Source: Alnus glutinosa (lineage: Eukaryota; Streptophyta; Magnoliopsida; Fagales; Betulaceae). Taken from it: a stretch of DNA of 64,000 bases. The notes below the pieces were generated by a model, which ran no database searches, had not been told where the DNA came from, and saw only the letters and a program-made list of their open reading frames with translations. The DNA is taken from NCBI RefSeq assembly GCF_958979055.1, contig NC_084892.1, positions 3,489,501 through 3,553,500 on the forward strand, read 5' to 3'. The translations under genes were made by a program, and so were the position numbers. Below are positions 48,340 through 59,091 of the stretch, piece after piece. Within the stretch, counting starts at the first letter, position 1, and each line of letters opens with the position of its first letter.

Positions 48340-48775
48340 CCAAATCTGATCACATTCTACTTCATTGTGATGTGACATGGGTTGTTTAAAGTTTTTTTTA
48401 TAACTTGTTCGGGGTGGAGTGGGTTATGCCTAACAGTGTCCTAAATTTATTGAGTAGTTGGGACACTTTGCTGGGTTGTGATCCTGTTAATGGTATTTGA
48501 AAGTAGGTTTCTTTGTGTGTTTTGTGGAGCTTGTGGCGTGAGTCAAATTCTAGGCTTTTTGAAGATGTGGAGGTACCGGTTGGGGCTCTTTGTAGAAATG
48601 TGCTTAATATGTTATATCTTTGGGTGTCGGCGCATAGTCCGGGTAGTATGTTGTTCGCTGATTTTTTACTTTTTTATTCGTTTCTTTTCTCTTATTATGG
48701 GCACTTTTGTATATTTCATATGCATTAAGGTTGCACCCTTCTACGCTTTTTATTGAATTCTTACTTATCAAAAAT
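48340..48775 (+). pseudogene. LINE (L1-type) 3' end fragment
   Basis: Reads VMPNSVLNLLSSWDTLLGCD, then in another frame CVLWSLWRESNSRLFEDVEV and LCRNVLNMLYLWVSAH before a stop. This is the zinc-binding C-terminus (zf-RVT, WRERN..FED motif) of plant non-LTR reverse transcriptases. In-frame stops and a frame change (about 48500-48515) show decay. The tail ttcttacttatcaaaaataa is typical of these LINE 3' ends. An A-rich block at about 48276-48333 precedes it and is bracketed by the repeat 'aaagtaaaccaaat'. Confidence 0.78.
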
Positions 48776-51229
48776 AAAAAGTAAATCATATATGAGAATT
48801 TTATATTCTCACAAATCCAATCAAATTCTTAATCATTCCCAATGTATATAGACATAACCCTAAACTCTAATACTTAGACTTATGGCCTTATATAGACATA
48901 GTCCTAAACTCTAATAATTGGAATGAGCCAAGCCCATTCAGCCCACTATTAAAATCCAGCCCAACTACTAAGGCAATCCAGCCTACTATTATCCGGTCCA
49001 TTATTCACTAATGGTACTATTACACATCACAACCTTCTTTCAATTGGCCGTTTAAAATAGCTACAATTCGGACAACTAATTACAAGAAATCTTGGTCTTG
49101 CTAGGTGCTACCTGTCCGCCCAAAAGACGTGCCATGCATCCATCCAGCAATATTTGTAAATTTTAGAGTCAAACTTGTTTAATGGACAAAGTTCTACAAT
49201 CTCAAAAATCATCTGTTTTCTTGAGAAATATTGAGATCATGCATAATATTACTTATATGCCCAACACAAGACATTATAGATACGACACAAACACTTGTCC
49301 CTACAAGTAGCTACCCCCTACCATAAGCTTGTAAACCAAATTTAGAAGGGGCTTCCCTTTAAAGCTCTGGATCATCCACATAAAGGTTTTCTCCAAACTT
49401 CTATAAACCCACGGCAAGTTACACTTTTGCCAAATGATGGAGTGAGGGAGTCAAAACAACTAATAATATATATTAGAGACCAACGACTTCTACCACATAT
49501 TAGAGAAGAAGGTAAATTTCTTCCACCTCAAAATAAATTATGTAATTTGAAATGGCATGATTAGTAATGTTAGATGATCAATTATATGATTGCATTCATA
49601 AATTTCTATTAGTTTGGATTTTGGGATAAGTGACAATTTATCATAGTACCAAAACAGCAATTTGAAATGATATGATTATTAGTAAAATTATAAAACATTA
49701 ACGACCTTCTTAAAATAAGTTATAATTACCTATTATCAACTAAATCCCTGAAAAAAGAAGTAATAAATACTTGTAACCCAATAAAGAAAAACTCAAAAGA
49801 ACAACCATTTTTCCCATATCGCAGTTTTGTAGCACCTCCAACAACGTTTTTATTTACTTGGACACGAAAATGAAATGACATGGGAGATGGTACACAAATG
49901 GAGGACAGATAAATCTTATATCATTTCCCCAAACAAATTGCATTACAAACAAAACATAGGGATAGCCTCGGTACACCAAAATTGAGTTCATTCAAGTAAA
50001 TACTCCCTTTTCTAGTTGGAATTAGAACCCAAGAGTAATGAGGTTAGCATTGCAGCACAAGATCTCAACCCCACAAAGCGGTCAGGAACTGGAAATTAGA
50101 AAGACATAAGCTTCACAAAACACAAAATTCTCCAGGAGTCCAAACATATATTTACTACAATATGGCACTAAGAATGTGTCTTCACTTGCAAAGGCGCGTT
50201 GATTTTGTGCTTGTGATATGCTATGGTCGAAAGCAGAAAGCAATCCAATCTTTCTCAGGCAAAGCCTTAAAAACTATTTTAAAGGCTCAAGAAATACATG
50301 TGCTGCATACCTCTAAGTAGGCTTTTCCTTAATCATATTGCAGGATGTTGGACTTGGGTGAGAGCAAGGATCTCCTAAACAAGAAAAACGATATGAACTT
50401 CTTCCTGACCTCGCACTGCAGTCGCCTTCTAATTCCTCATGCTTAGACACTTGGTGCTTTCATGTCCACCATCTAAATCTTAAAGAAAAACAGAACAAAA
50501 ATGACTTATCAAAACAACCAGGATAGTGAAAAAAATTAATCCTAGAATCTATGTTTCTAAAACCTTGCAAGCAGAGGGAAACATCAGTCGGTCTCAAAAG
50601 ACATCTTCTCAAGTATATAGGGAATTTAAGTTATGCTTTCAATTTAGATATTAGGCACAATATTCTGATAGCCATGAACTTATCCAATCACGCAATGTTT
50701 GAGTACAGTAATAAGTGAAATTTTCAATATTGGACCTCCATCCTGCCTCAACGTTGACACTTAAAACTCATATCAAAGCAATAAATGCAAGCAATGTAAA
50801 TTGAAATAACACCTAAGAATACCACCAGAAGCACAACGAGCTGAGACCCAGTTCATTTCAAGAGCACAAAAAGAAGGATCGTTGAAGTGTTTATCTATGG
50901 AAGGTTTCTCCTGTTAGGGTGGAAATTCAGGAGGAAAGAAAGTGAGAAAGGGGCAGCAAATTAAATGACAAACTCTCTGCCCCTATAGCCTATTTATAGG
51001 CTTCTGCAACCTCATGAAGGGTTGTCTCTGCCATGAAGAGTTGTTATCACCTTCCCAGGGGTAACCACCAATCTTATTGTATGATCACTCCCTTTAAATT
51101 ATCAAAAATAAAAAATTGTGGAGCAAATGCGGGAATTGGGTATTCGAGTAAAGTGCATAGAAAACCGTCGAAAAGCTTTTGAGGCGCAATAATTGTAGTT
51201 CGTGTTTACCAAGCGCTTGCTCTTTCACG

Positions 51230-51493
51230 CTAGTCGTCGAGCATCTTCCTGAGGCGGTCTTTGATGACATCGCTACGGGCCTTGGCACGGGCTTGTTGAG
51301 GGCCTATGTTTGCGAATGACAGGTGGACCCCGATGGCGAAGAGTGATGCGCCGGTGACGAAGAAGCAGGCCGTCACGACTAGCTGTCTGGGCGTGGGTGG
51401 GTACGACCACAACACCATCTGTTTGTGTTTATGCTTTGGAAGCACCACGCCTTTATGCTTGGCCGCGTTCTCGGGAGGTCTCGGACTCTTCAT
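51230..51493 (-). CDS. Small single-pass membrane protein, conserved-looking
   Basis: One exon, 87 residues from ATG 51493. The N-terminus is basic (MKSPRPPENAAKHKG, LPKHKHKQ), followed by one hydrophobic segment at about residues 36-58 (QLVVTACFFVTGASLFAIGV) and a charged C-terminus (ARAKARSDVIKDRLRKMLDD). An in-frame ATG at 51541 would add 16 residues; the inner Met is preferred because the charged motif then starts the protein, but this is a judgement. I cannot name the family with confidence; a small Arabidopsis gene next to TBL9 (At5g06240, EMB2735) is a candidate from memory only. It faces the PPR gene head to head, with about 0.8 kb between them. Confidence 0.65.
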   Translation of the reverse strand: MKSPRPPENAAKHKGVVLPKHKHKQMVLWSYPPTPRQLVVTACFFVTGASLFAIGVHLSFANIGPQQARAKARSDVIKDRLRKMLDD

Positions 51494-52307
51494 CCACGAA
51501 GTGGGTACGAGTTTTATTGGGCCTAAGTTCGGCTTTACCAATTTTAGATTTTATTTTATTTTTTATTTTTAATAAGGACTTATCCAAATTGGTTGAGACA
51601 GTCAGTTTTAAATAATTCTACTTTTTAAAATTACAATTTGATTTATGATAGATTATTATTAAATTTTGATCAAATAATAATTTTAAAAGCCATATAATTT
51701 TTAGAGTGACACGAGAAGAAAATGAATACGACACATAGAATTACTCGTCAGTTACACATATCAACATCAATAAAATATATTTTTATCTCATAATTATTTC
51801 AAAATGTTGATGTGCCAGTCTCAATTAACTTTTAAATTCTATTTTTTTTTTAATAAACATTGATTCAAGAATTGTTTAAAATTATCACGCCATATTGAAA
51901 AATAATTATAAAAAATAAAAATATAATTTCAAGCCGGACTTGAATTGCATTCAATGGTAAATAATGTGTATTATTTATTATTATTATTATAAATTTTTTA
52001 CAAATTAATATGACAATTTATGTGGCACTTGTCCCATCCAACGTTAAATAATTAAATTTAATTGTCAAATTTTATCACATAATTTTTTACGGTTTGAAAA
52101 ATGCCACCTCAATAAGGGATTTGTAGTAAACATTTTCCATTTGAAATTGGAGTTTTTGTTTTATTTTTTTCTTTCTTTTTTCTCTGCAGCCAATTTACCG
52201 TTTTGGCGTTTTCAATTTTCATTGAGCCCGAAACAAAGCCGAAGACACAAAGGGAACGCCAAAGGCCCTGTATCTAAAAGCCATGCCAACACGGCCTCTT
52301 CACTTCC
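51494..52307. promoter_or_regulatory. Shared upstream region of the small membrane protein and PPR genes
   Basis: About 0.8 kb separates two divergently read genes, so both promoters must lie here. It contains a worn half of the Mutator-type MITE (about 51640-51748), which sits between the two starts. No specific TATA box could be assigned. Confidence 0.4.
51640..51748. mobile_element. Relict of the Mutator-type MITE
   Basis: The sequence aaattttgatcaaataataa, then tttttagagtgacacgagaa and atagaattactc, matches the right arm of the MITE at 47563-47744 with many substitutions. The left arm is barely recognisable. Confidence 0.5.
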
Positions 52308-53993
52308 ATGCCTTTTCTCCGCCGCTATTCTACCTTTCCCTACCCTAATAGCCTCCGCGAACTCGAACCCACCACCACTCTCCCTTCACTCCCAACCCTC
52401 CTCAGAGCCTGCAAGACCTCCCTCCACCTCCACCAACTCCACGCCCACATCATCCGCAAAGGCCTAGAGCAAGACCACTTCGTCGTCAACCTCTTCGTCT
52501 CCCTCTGCAACTCTCTTTCCACCCTCTCCTACTCCACCAGCGTCTTCAACCGCGTTCTCAGACCCAATGCATTTCTCTGGAACTGCCTCATCAGAGGTTA
52601 CTGCGAAAAGTCGCATCTCAGCGACACCGTTTCTGTCTTTATTCGCATGAAGAGAGAGGAGGGTGTGCCCGATAAGTACACGTATCCGTCGCTGATTAAA
52701 TCGTGTTCGTGTGCGCGTGAGGTTAGGCTAGGGCGGGCCATTCATGGGTCGGCATTGAGGTGTGGGGCTGAAGGGGATGCCTACGTCAGGACGAGTTTGA
52801 TTGACTTGTACGGGAAATGTAGAGAGATTGCGTGTGCTCGTAAGGTTTTCGATGACATGACTGAGAGAAATGTCGTTTCGTGGACGGCTATGGTTGTTGG
52901 GTATGTTACTGTTGGGGATTTGGAGGAGGCGAAGAGGCTGTTCGACGTTATGCCGGAGAGAAATGTTGTGTCGTGGAATGCAATTATTAGCGGGCTTGTG
53001 AAACTGGGTGACTTGAGGGGTGCTAAAAGGATATTTGATGAAATGCCCGAGAAGAATGCGGTTTCTTATACTACGATGATTGATGGGTATGCAAAGGCGG
53101 GTGACATGGTGTCCGCAAGGTTTTTGTTTGAGCAGGTCCCTGTTAGGGATATTGTTGCATGGTCGGCTTTGATATCGGGTTATGCTCAGAATGGTCAGCC
53201 TAACGAGGCGGTGAAAGTTTTTCTTGAAATGGAGTCGAGGGATGTTGAGCCTGATGAGTTTGTTTTCGTGAGCTTGATGTCGGCTTGTTCCCAAGTTGGT
53301 AGTTTGGATTTGGCTAAATGGGTTGATTCGTATCTGAGCAGAAGCGCAATTGATCTTCGTCAACCTCATATTGCTGCAGCTCTTGTTGACATGAATGCGA
53401 AGTGTGGAAATATGGAGAGGGCGACAGAGTTGTTTGAGGAGATGCCCCAGAAGGACCTAATCTCGTATTGTTCCATGATACAAGGGTTGTCCTATCATGG
53501 TCATGGGAACTGGGCTGTTGGTCTCTTCAATAGGATGCTAAACGAAGGGCTGGTTCCGGATGAGGTGGCCTTTACGGTCATCCTTACAGCATGTAGTCAC
53601 GGTGGGCTTGTTGAGGAGGGTTGGCACTACTTCGAATCCATGAAAAATGAGTACTCTATCGATCCCTCTCCTAATCATTATGCTTGTATGGTTGATCTTC
53701 TCAGCAGATCAGGGAGGTTGAAAGCAGCTTATGAGCTTGTAAAATCAATGCCTGTGGAGCCACATGCTGGTGCCTGGGGTGCACTTCTTGGGGCCTGTAA
53801 GTTAGAGTGTGATATTGAATTGGGGGAGGTGATTGCAGCTCGCCTTCTTGAGATTGAGCCCTGTAATGCTGGTAATTATGTGCTGTTGTCCAACATCTAT
53901 GCAGCAGCAGACCGGTGGTTGGATGTTTCTCTTGTGAGGGAGAAAATGAAGGCAAGAGGAGTTAGAAAAATCGCTGGTTGCAGTTGGATTTAG
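52308..53993 (+). CDS. Pentatricopeptide repeat protein, PLS class, E subgroup
   Basis: Intronless, 561 residues, as is usual for plant PPR genes. Repeats are clear: NVVSWTAMVVGYVTVGDLEE, NVVSWNAIISGLVKLGDLRG, NAVSYTTMIDGYAKAGDMVS, DIVAWSALISGYAQNGQPNE and DLISYCSMIQGLSYHGHGNW, then the C-terminal E motif (HAGAWGALLGACKLECDIEL, NYVLLSNIYAAADRW), ending AGCSWI and the stop. No E+ or DYW domain follows, so any RNA-editing activity would need a DYW partner. PLS-class proteins bind organellar RNA in mitochondria or plastids. The N-terminal 50 residues have no strong targeting signature that I can classify. The start is the first ATG giving an uninterrupted frame. Confidence 0.93.
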   Translation: MPFLRRYSTFPYPNSLRELEPTTTLPSLPTLLRACKTSLHLHQLHAHIIRKGLEQDHFVVNLFVSLCNSLSTLSYSTSVFNRVLRPNAFLWNCLIRGYCEKSHLSDTVSVFIRMKREEGVPDKYTYPSLIKSCSCAREVRLGRAIHGSALRCGAEGDAYVRTSLIDLYGKCREIACARKVFDDMTERNVVSWTAMVVGYVTVGDLEEAKRLFDVMPERNVVSWNAIISGLVKLGDLRGAKRIFDEMPEKNAVSYTTMIDGYAKAGDMVSARFLFEQVPVRDIVAWSALISGYAQNGQPNEAVKVFLEMESRDVEPDEFVFVSLMSACSQVGSLDLAKWVDSYLSRSAIDLRQPHIAAALVDMNAKCGNMERATELFEEMPQKDLISYCSMIQGLSYHGHGNWAVGLFNRMLNEGLVPDEVAFTVILTACSHGGLVEEGWHYFESMKNEYSIDPSPNHYACMVDLLSRSGRLKAAYELVKSMPVEPHAGAWGALLGACKLECDIELGEVIAARLLEIEPCNAGNYVLLSNIYAAADRWLDVSLVREKMKARGVRKIAGCSWI

Positions 53994-56258
53994 TTCAGGA
54001 GGCTGGGTTCTTTTGTATCTCTTCTCATGCAATGCCATGGTTTTGAAGATTTAGAGCTGCATTTCCTGGCTCCTTTTTACCGTGGAATTGTAGATTATGG
54101 AATCTAAACATGAATCCCAATTTATTGATGCGTAAAGAAAACCAAGATAAAGGCCTTCTATTTCGAAACTAGAGCTGCAATTTTCTGCACCTTGACGTAG
54201 CACAGAGGCATTTTGATTGCTAAGGTTCAAATTTTCACCTCAAATCAATGCAATTGTGATTCTTCCTCTGGAACCTTGTACGTTGGAGATTGAACCCAAG
54301 ACATGGAAAATGCAGTTCAGCTACGGGATTGTTGTTGCGAGGAGATTCTAATTCTGAGTGATTTGCCTGGAAATTTTGTTCACTCGTGAGGTCGACTGGC
54401 AGCAAATAACTGTGGACTGGCGCTGCCTTAGTTTCTCCAAGATACTGTTACTTTAAGTTTAATATATTCAAGTTTTTCAATGGACAGCTCGGGCTGAAAC
54501 CGATATTGGATTTTCACTCTCTCCAGACCAGAATTTGCTTGGATCTATCTTTAACAATCTTGATTGTAATGCTGCAAGATAGCAGTTAGTCCATCATGCA
54601 TTGATATCTTCTGTTAAACATCCAGTGTTTACAAAATAGATAAAGCTGGATGTGCCATTTATTAAGATGAAGAAAAGGTTAATTAACCTAGTTTTCTTTT
54701 ACCATGGTTTCTACTTTGGCTCTGAGTTTCAGTTCTGTTTGTTGGTTCTAGAGGAGTACGTTTGCCTGAAGGCATTCGACAGGCCAAACTTCTCAGATAT
54801 TCTCTTCAAGTAGTGGTTGGAAAATCAGGATGGAGGCCTTAGAAAATCGGAATGGAGGTCCAGCTGGTGTAGACTCGTGGCAGTTCAAAGAAATTGAGGC
54901 ATTTTTAATTTAAAATATTAGTATAATAAATTTTATATTGAATATTAAAAATGATTCTTCTAGCTTTTTGAAATGTAAAATTACTAATTAAATTTTGGAA
55001 AAACTTTATTTACTGCGCTCGATCTTTTATCACTTTGTAATTATATTCATAAACTTTAAAAAATGTTAGTTTGGCGTATCCATCTTTAACATTTTTTTCA
55101 ATTTCTCCCCTCCGTTAGAATTTTTCGTTAAATCTTAGCAGAAGGGTGTCAAAATTTCTAAAATATCCATTTTTTGTAGAAAAAAAAAAAATGGGAAAAG
55201 ATTGCAAGGATTTAAGCGTTGATAATAATTTAACAAAATTTACAAAAATATCCATAACTAAATATTTTTTATAAAAAATAAAATAAAAATATTTTGAAAA
55301 TTTTAAGAGAATTTAACAAAATTTGCCAACAAGTCTAGGCCTACAGTAAGATCTAAACAGCCGATCCACAAAAGCATTTCACGGGTGTTTCCCTTTACTC
55401 TTAAAAGACCCTGAAAAGATTATGAATCAGTATGAAATAAGTTCCCTAGAATAGTAGAATGCGTCATATATCCCGTAGGATCACTGAGCATGGCAGCAAA
55501 GTTTATTTTTGTAAATATATGATTTTCCAATAGTTTATTTTTAGAAAGTACTCATACTTTCTTCAAATTATCATTCAATTTGTAATGTCTCCAAAACTCT
55601 CAATTAAAGTAACGTCCCTCCCAAACTATCGGAAATTGCAATTAATGTGCCCATTTTGTCTTACAAAAAGACCAAAATAAATAAATAAATAAATAAACCT
55701 TAAACATTCTACATATAAAAAAAATAGACAAATACCCTTGTAAATTAAAAAAATAAAAAATAAAAAATTAATGTTTTCTATTTTTTTTTTAATTTCCTTA
55801 TAAGGGTATTTTTGTCATTTTTTGTACAAAGGAGTACATTCCAATTTTATGATTTTTTAGAAGGGACATTGGTTGAATTGAAAGTTCAGAAAAACATTAC
55901 ATGCAAATTGCATCCTAGTCTGAGGAGTGAGGAGTATGCATTCTTTTGCCTTTATTTCTCCATCCGTGGTCCATACCTTGTCAAGAAAAGGATTGCATTA
56001 ATCCCAAATGTTTGTCAGCAATTTGTGATCGATCTAATGATGACACATTTCTTACTGCTATTACTGTTTTTTAATCGTTATTATAATTGTTCATATTCAT
56101 TTTCATTTGTTTTTCGCAAAAGTGATGATTTCCCAGTAATTTATTTTCTGTGCGGGGTGGTATACCTTGTCAAGAAAAGGATTGGAATCCCAAATGTTTA
56201 TGAGCAGTACAGATTTATTACTGTAATTATTTTTATTTTATTCATACATGGATGTTTC
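53994..56258. other. Convergent intergenic region (PPR / ILR1-like)
   Basis: 3' region of the PPR gene, then AT-rich sequence. About 54990-55170 resembles 29716-29890 (shared ccgttagaatttttcgttaa), evidence of a dispersed repeat. No gene was supported; the open frame at 55812-56360 (+) has no recognisable motif. Confidence 0.45.
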
Positions 56259-59091
56259 TTAGAGTTCTTCGTTTCGAGAAGCCAAAACAAACCCATGTTT
56301 CTTGCGAGGCTCGACAGCATGGTTGTCCAAGTACGAGATTGCCGCAGCAGCATGAAGTGATGCTCCTACTGGAAGAGCATCTTCATCAATAAAAAAGTAA
56401 GGAGAGTGCAAGTGGTGGTCTGATTTTAGGGTTTCATTCTTTGTCCCAACCACAAAAATTGCAGCGGCAGTTTTCTGGGAGAAAAAGCTGAAATCCTCCG
56501 CTCCCATGGTCACCGGGAAAATCTGAACATTGGGTTTCCCAAGCAGGATTTCACCAACCTTCTTCACGTGTTCATATAGTGCTTCATCGTTAACCATTAC
56601 TGGATGAGGCATTGGCGTCTCCTCCTTGAAGTCCACCGTCGCACTGCATCGGTGCACGCCGGCTTGTGTCTCTATGACCTGTACGTAAGTTGAACGGAGT
56701 TAATATACTACTTTCGGTTTTGGTTGTTATTTAATTGTTTTGTTCTTACCGTGCACAACAATAATAAATAATATGAAATCAAAAAGAGAGAAAGCAAGAA
56801 AAAATTAAGACATAAATTTACGTAGTTCGGCAATGTGCCTACATCCACAAGAGTGCGGCTATTTCAATAATGATTTAAGGTTACAGCACAACATATTTAT
56901 AACAAAACCCTAATATACGGACAAATATAAAAACCCCCAAAATACCATGTACCGTACCGGCTAACTAGTCACTATACTGATACTCTTGTATTACTCTCTA
57001 TGCTCAAGAGAATATAAGCCACTTGTTCCAACATGTTTGTATTTCTACACTATCATTTTTGTTTTAAGTTTGTTGTTGGGAGTTCACCATTTTTCAGTTT
57101 TTTTATTAGATAAAAAAAAGGATGGACAATTATGAAGCCCAAACATTTACTTACCTCTTTGATCCTTTCCTGCATGTAGTAGAGACCTTCAGTCGTCAAG
57201 CTCCTAAAACTTCCTCCAAACTTCATAGAGTGTGGGATTACATTATGTGCTTGACCTCCATTTATGAACCCAACAGTAACTACCTATATGATTCAAAATG
57301 AATGGATCAGAATTTATTGGTTCTTTGTTGATGATACGAGTATGGCACTCTTGGGCTTTTGCTGTCAAGTGTTGACAGATTTTTTCAAATCCTGAACCAT
57401 TCAAATTTCATGCTAACAGGATGATTGGTGGGATTATAGACAAATTTGATTCTAATAGAGATTTAGTTTTGACAAATCTGATTAGGAATGGTTGGAATAT
57501 GAATGTGAATTATTTGATCCAATCATAACAGAGTAGATTTGTGTGTATATATGACATTAGGATCTATCGAACTAGCGCACCGGGATGAAACAAAATTAAA
57601 AAGGTTCAATCGATTGGAATAAAGAGCAGGAATTATACAAAATCTAGAGAGTTTGATCGATCATTTAGATCGTGATCAAATTAGTGCATCAGGATGATAC
57701 AAAATTCAAAGAGTTTGGTCGATCCTTCAAACGTATCACGATCAAGACCAATGCACCGAAATGATATAAAATTCAAAGAGTTCGATCAATTGGACTAGTG
57801 CACCGAGATTGTACAAAATTTAAAAAGTTCGATCGTATCATGATCGATCGGACTAGTGCACCGAAATGATACAAAATTGAAAGAGTTTGATTGATCCTCT
57901 AATCGTATCCCTATCAATCGGAATAAATAATACAAAATCCAAATAATTTGATCCATCATTCGATCATATCACGATCAATCGGACTAGTGCACCGGGATGA
58001 TCCAGAATCCAACGAGTTTGATCTATCCTTTGTTACCCCATAATTTATAATGAATTATTTCTTCGAGGAAAGGGAAGGAGAATAGACATACCCTGGCTTC
58101 AAGAGGATCAGTTTCTCGAGATACAATCTGTTGGAGAGCAAGAATTGAGAAGGCTGCTGCGATAATCGGGTCCCTAGTCTGATGTGGGCCTGCTGCATGC
58201 CCGCCTTTCCCTTGAATCGTGGCTGAGAAGTCCCAAGCACCGGCAAGAATTGGACCGGGACTCGAAGCAATGACACCAGTAGAAAATGCTGGATAAACAT
58301 GTATACTCAAGATTGCATCGACGTCATCTAGAGCGCCATCTTGCAGCATATGGTAAGCACCGGCATAACCCTCTTCTCCTGGCTGGAAAACTAGTTTTAC
58401 AGTTCCCTGAAAGAGATATGTTTTAAAGTAATTAGCAAACAAGAAAGTGGAATTGGTTGAAAAGAGTTCGGATTTGCCTTCAATTCATCTCTTTTGCTTT
58501 GAAGTAACTTGGCTGCTCCAAGTAGCATTGCTACATGGGAATCGTGACCACATGCGTGCATCTTGCCGTCGATCTTGCTCTTGTGCTCCCAGTCAACTAA
58601 TTCCTTCGTTGATTTCAATGAACAGATACATGCAAAACAACAGACGGATAAATCGAGAAGAGAAGAAAAAAGTGAAACAGAGAGAAACAGAGTACCTGCA
58701 AGGGGAGGGCATCCATGTCAGCTCTGAGAGCGAAAACTGGTTTACCCCCAGACCCAATGGAAGCCACCACCCCAGTCTTGGCCACCGGCCACTTGTACTC
58801 AATCCCCAACGAGTCAAGCTCGGTCCTGATGAGTTGACTCGTCCTGTGCTCCTCAAAACCCAGCTCTGGGTACTCATGGATTCTCCTTCTCAACCCTCTC
58901 ATCCATTCAAAAAACTCCGGCTTTCTCGCCGATTCCAGCAACTCCCGACTCAGCAACTCGAGCTCTGAGCCATAACCACTGTTAGCCTCCTCTAATGCCC
59001 AAGACTGGTATAAGAATGGTGATAGTATCAAGCACAGCATGAAACTGAAACCCATGGTTTGCATAGGATGTTGAGCAATGTTGTTGGACAT
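56259..59091 (-). CDS. ILR1-like IAA-amino acid hydrolase (M20 amidohydrolase)
   Basis: Five exons: 59091-58696, 58603-58478, 58406-58092, 57283-57155, 56678-56259, all phase 0, 461 residues. An N-terminal hydrophobic signal (about residues 13-31, [16 protein letters not shown]) precedes the M20 domain: [32 protein letters not shown], metal ligands in [11 protein letters not shown] (Cys150, His152), Glu185/186 in [14 protein letters not shown], His210, and His413 in [16 protein letters not shown]. The family releases free IAA or jasmonate from amino-acid conjugates in the ER; substrate preference cannot be read. The C-terminus NEEL resembles, but does not match, the K/HDEL retention signals of IAR3 and ILR1. 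Intron 2 has a GC donor (TTGAAG|gcaaat). Introns 3 and 4 hold a minisatellite and a solo LTR. A partial paralogue lies 3.6 kb downstream on the map. Confidence 0.94.
56741..57033 (-). mobile_element. Solo LTR in ILR1-like intron 4
   Basis: On the minus strand it begins TGTTGGAACAAG and ends GGTAAGAACA, with the TG...CA ends of an LTR. It is flanked by the 5-bp duplication TGTTT (56736-56740 and 57034-57038). Internal 'gtaggcacattgccgaacta' and ttataaatatgttgtgctgt are typical of a widespread Copia-type LTR. At 293 bp with no internal region attached, it is a solo LTR. Confidence 0.85.
57545..58022. repeat. Degenerate minisatellite in ILR1-like intron 3
   Basis: About seven copies of a 60-80 bp unit with the core cggactagtgcaccgggatg, then 'atacaaaattcaaagagtttgatcgatcc' and a gatc-rich linker with 'cgtatcacgatca'. 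Units vary in length and several are truncated. The array ends 69 bp from exon 3. Confidence 0.8.

Larger units (their letters stand above)
46486..51229. other. Transposon-rich intergenic region
   Basis: Upstream of the TCP-nitrilase gene. It contains repeat family B (about 46770-47125) with an inner palindrome, a Mutator-type MITE, a very long TA tract and a LINE end. From about 49000 to 51090 I see no gene; the sequence around 50880-51090 contains gcctatttataggcttc and may be an LTR piece or a promoter, undecided. A poly-T run precedes the TCP-nitrilase leader at 46662-46694. Confidence 0.45.

Noticed and set aside
52728-53369. Minus-strand 213-codon frame in the PPR gene
   Set aside because: Shadow of a real intronless gene; no motif.
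55812-56360. 182-codon plus-strand frame overlapping the ILR1-like 3' end
   Set aside because: Phe/Ile-rich AT translation that ends as antisense of a real exon.
57545-58022. CRISPR-like array
   Set aside because: Repeats are degenerate, unequal and lie in a plant intron; this is a minisatellite.
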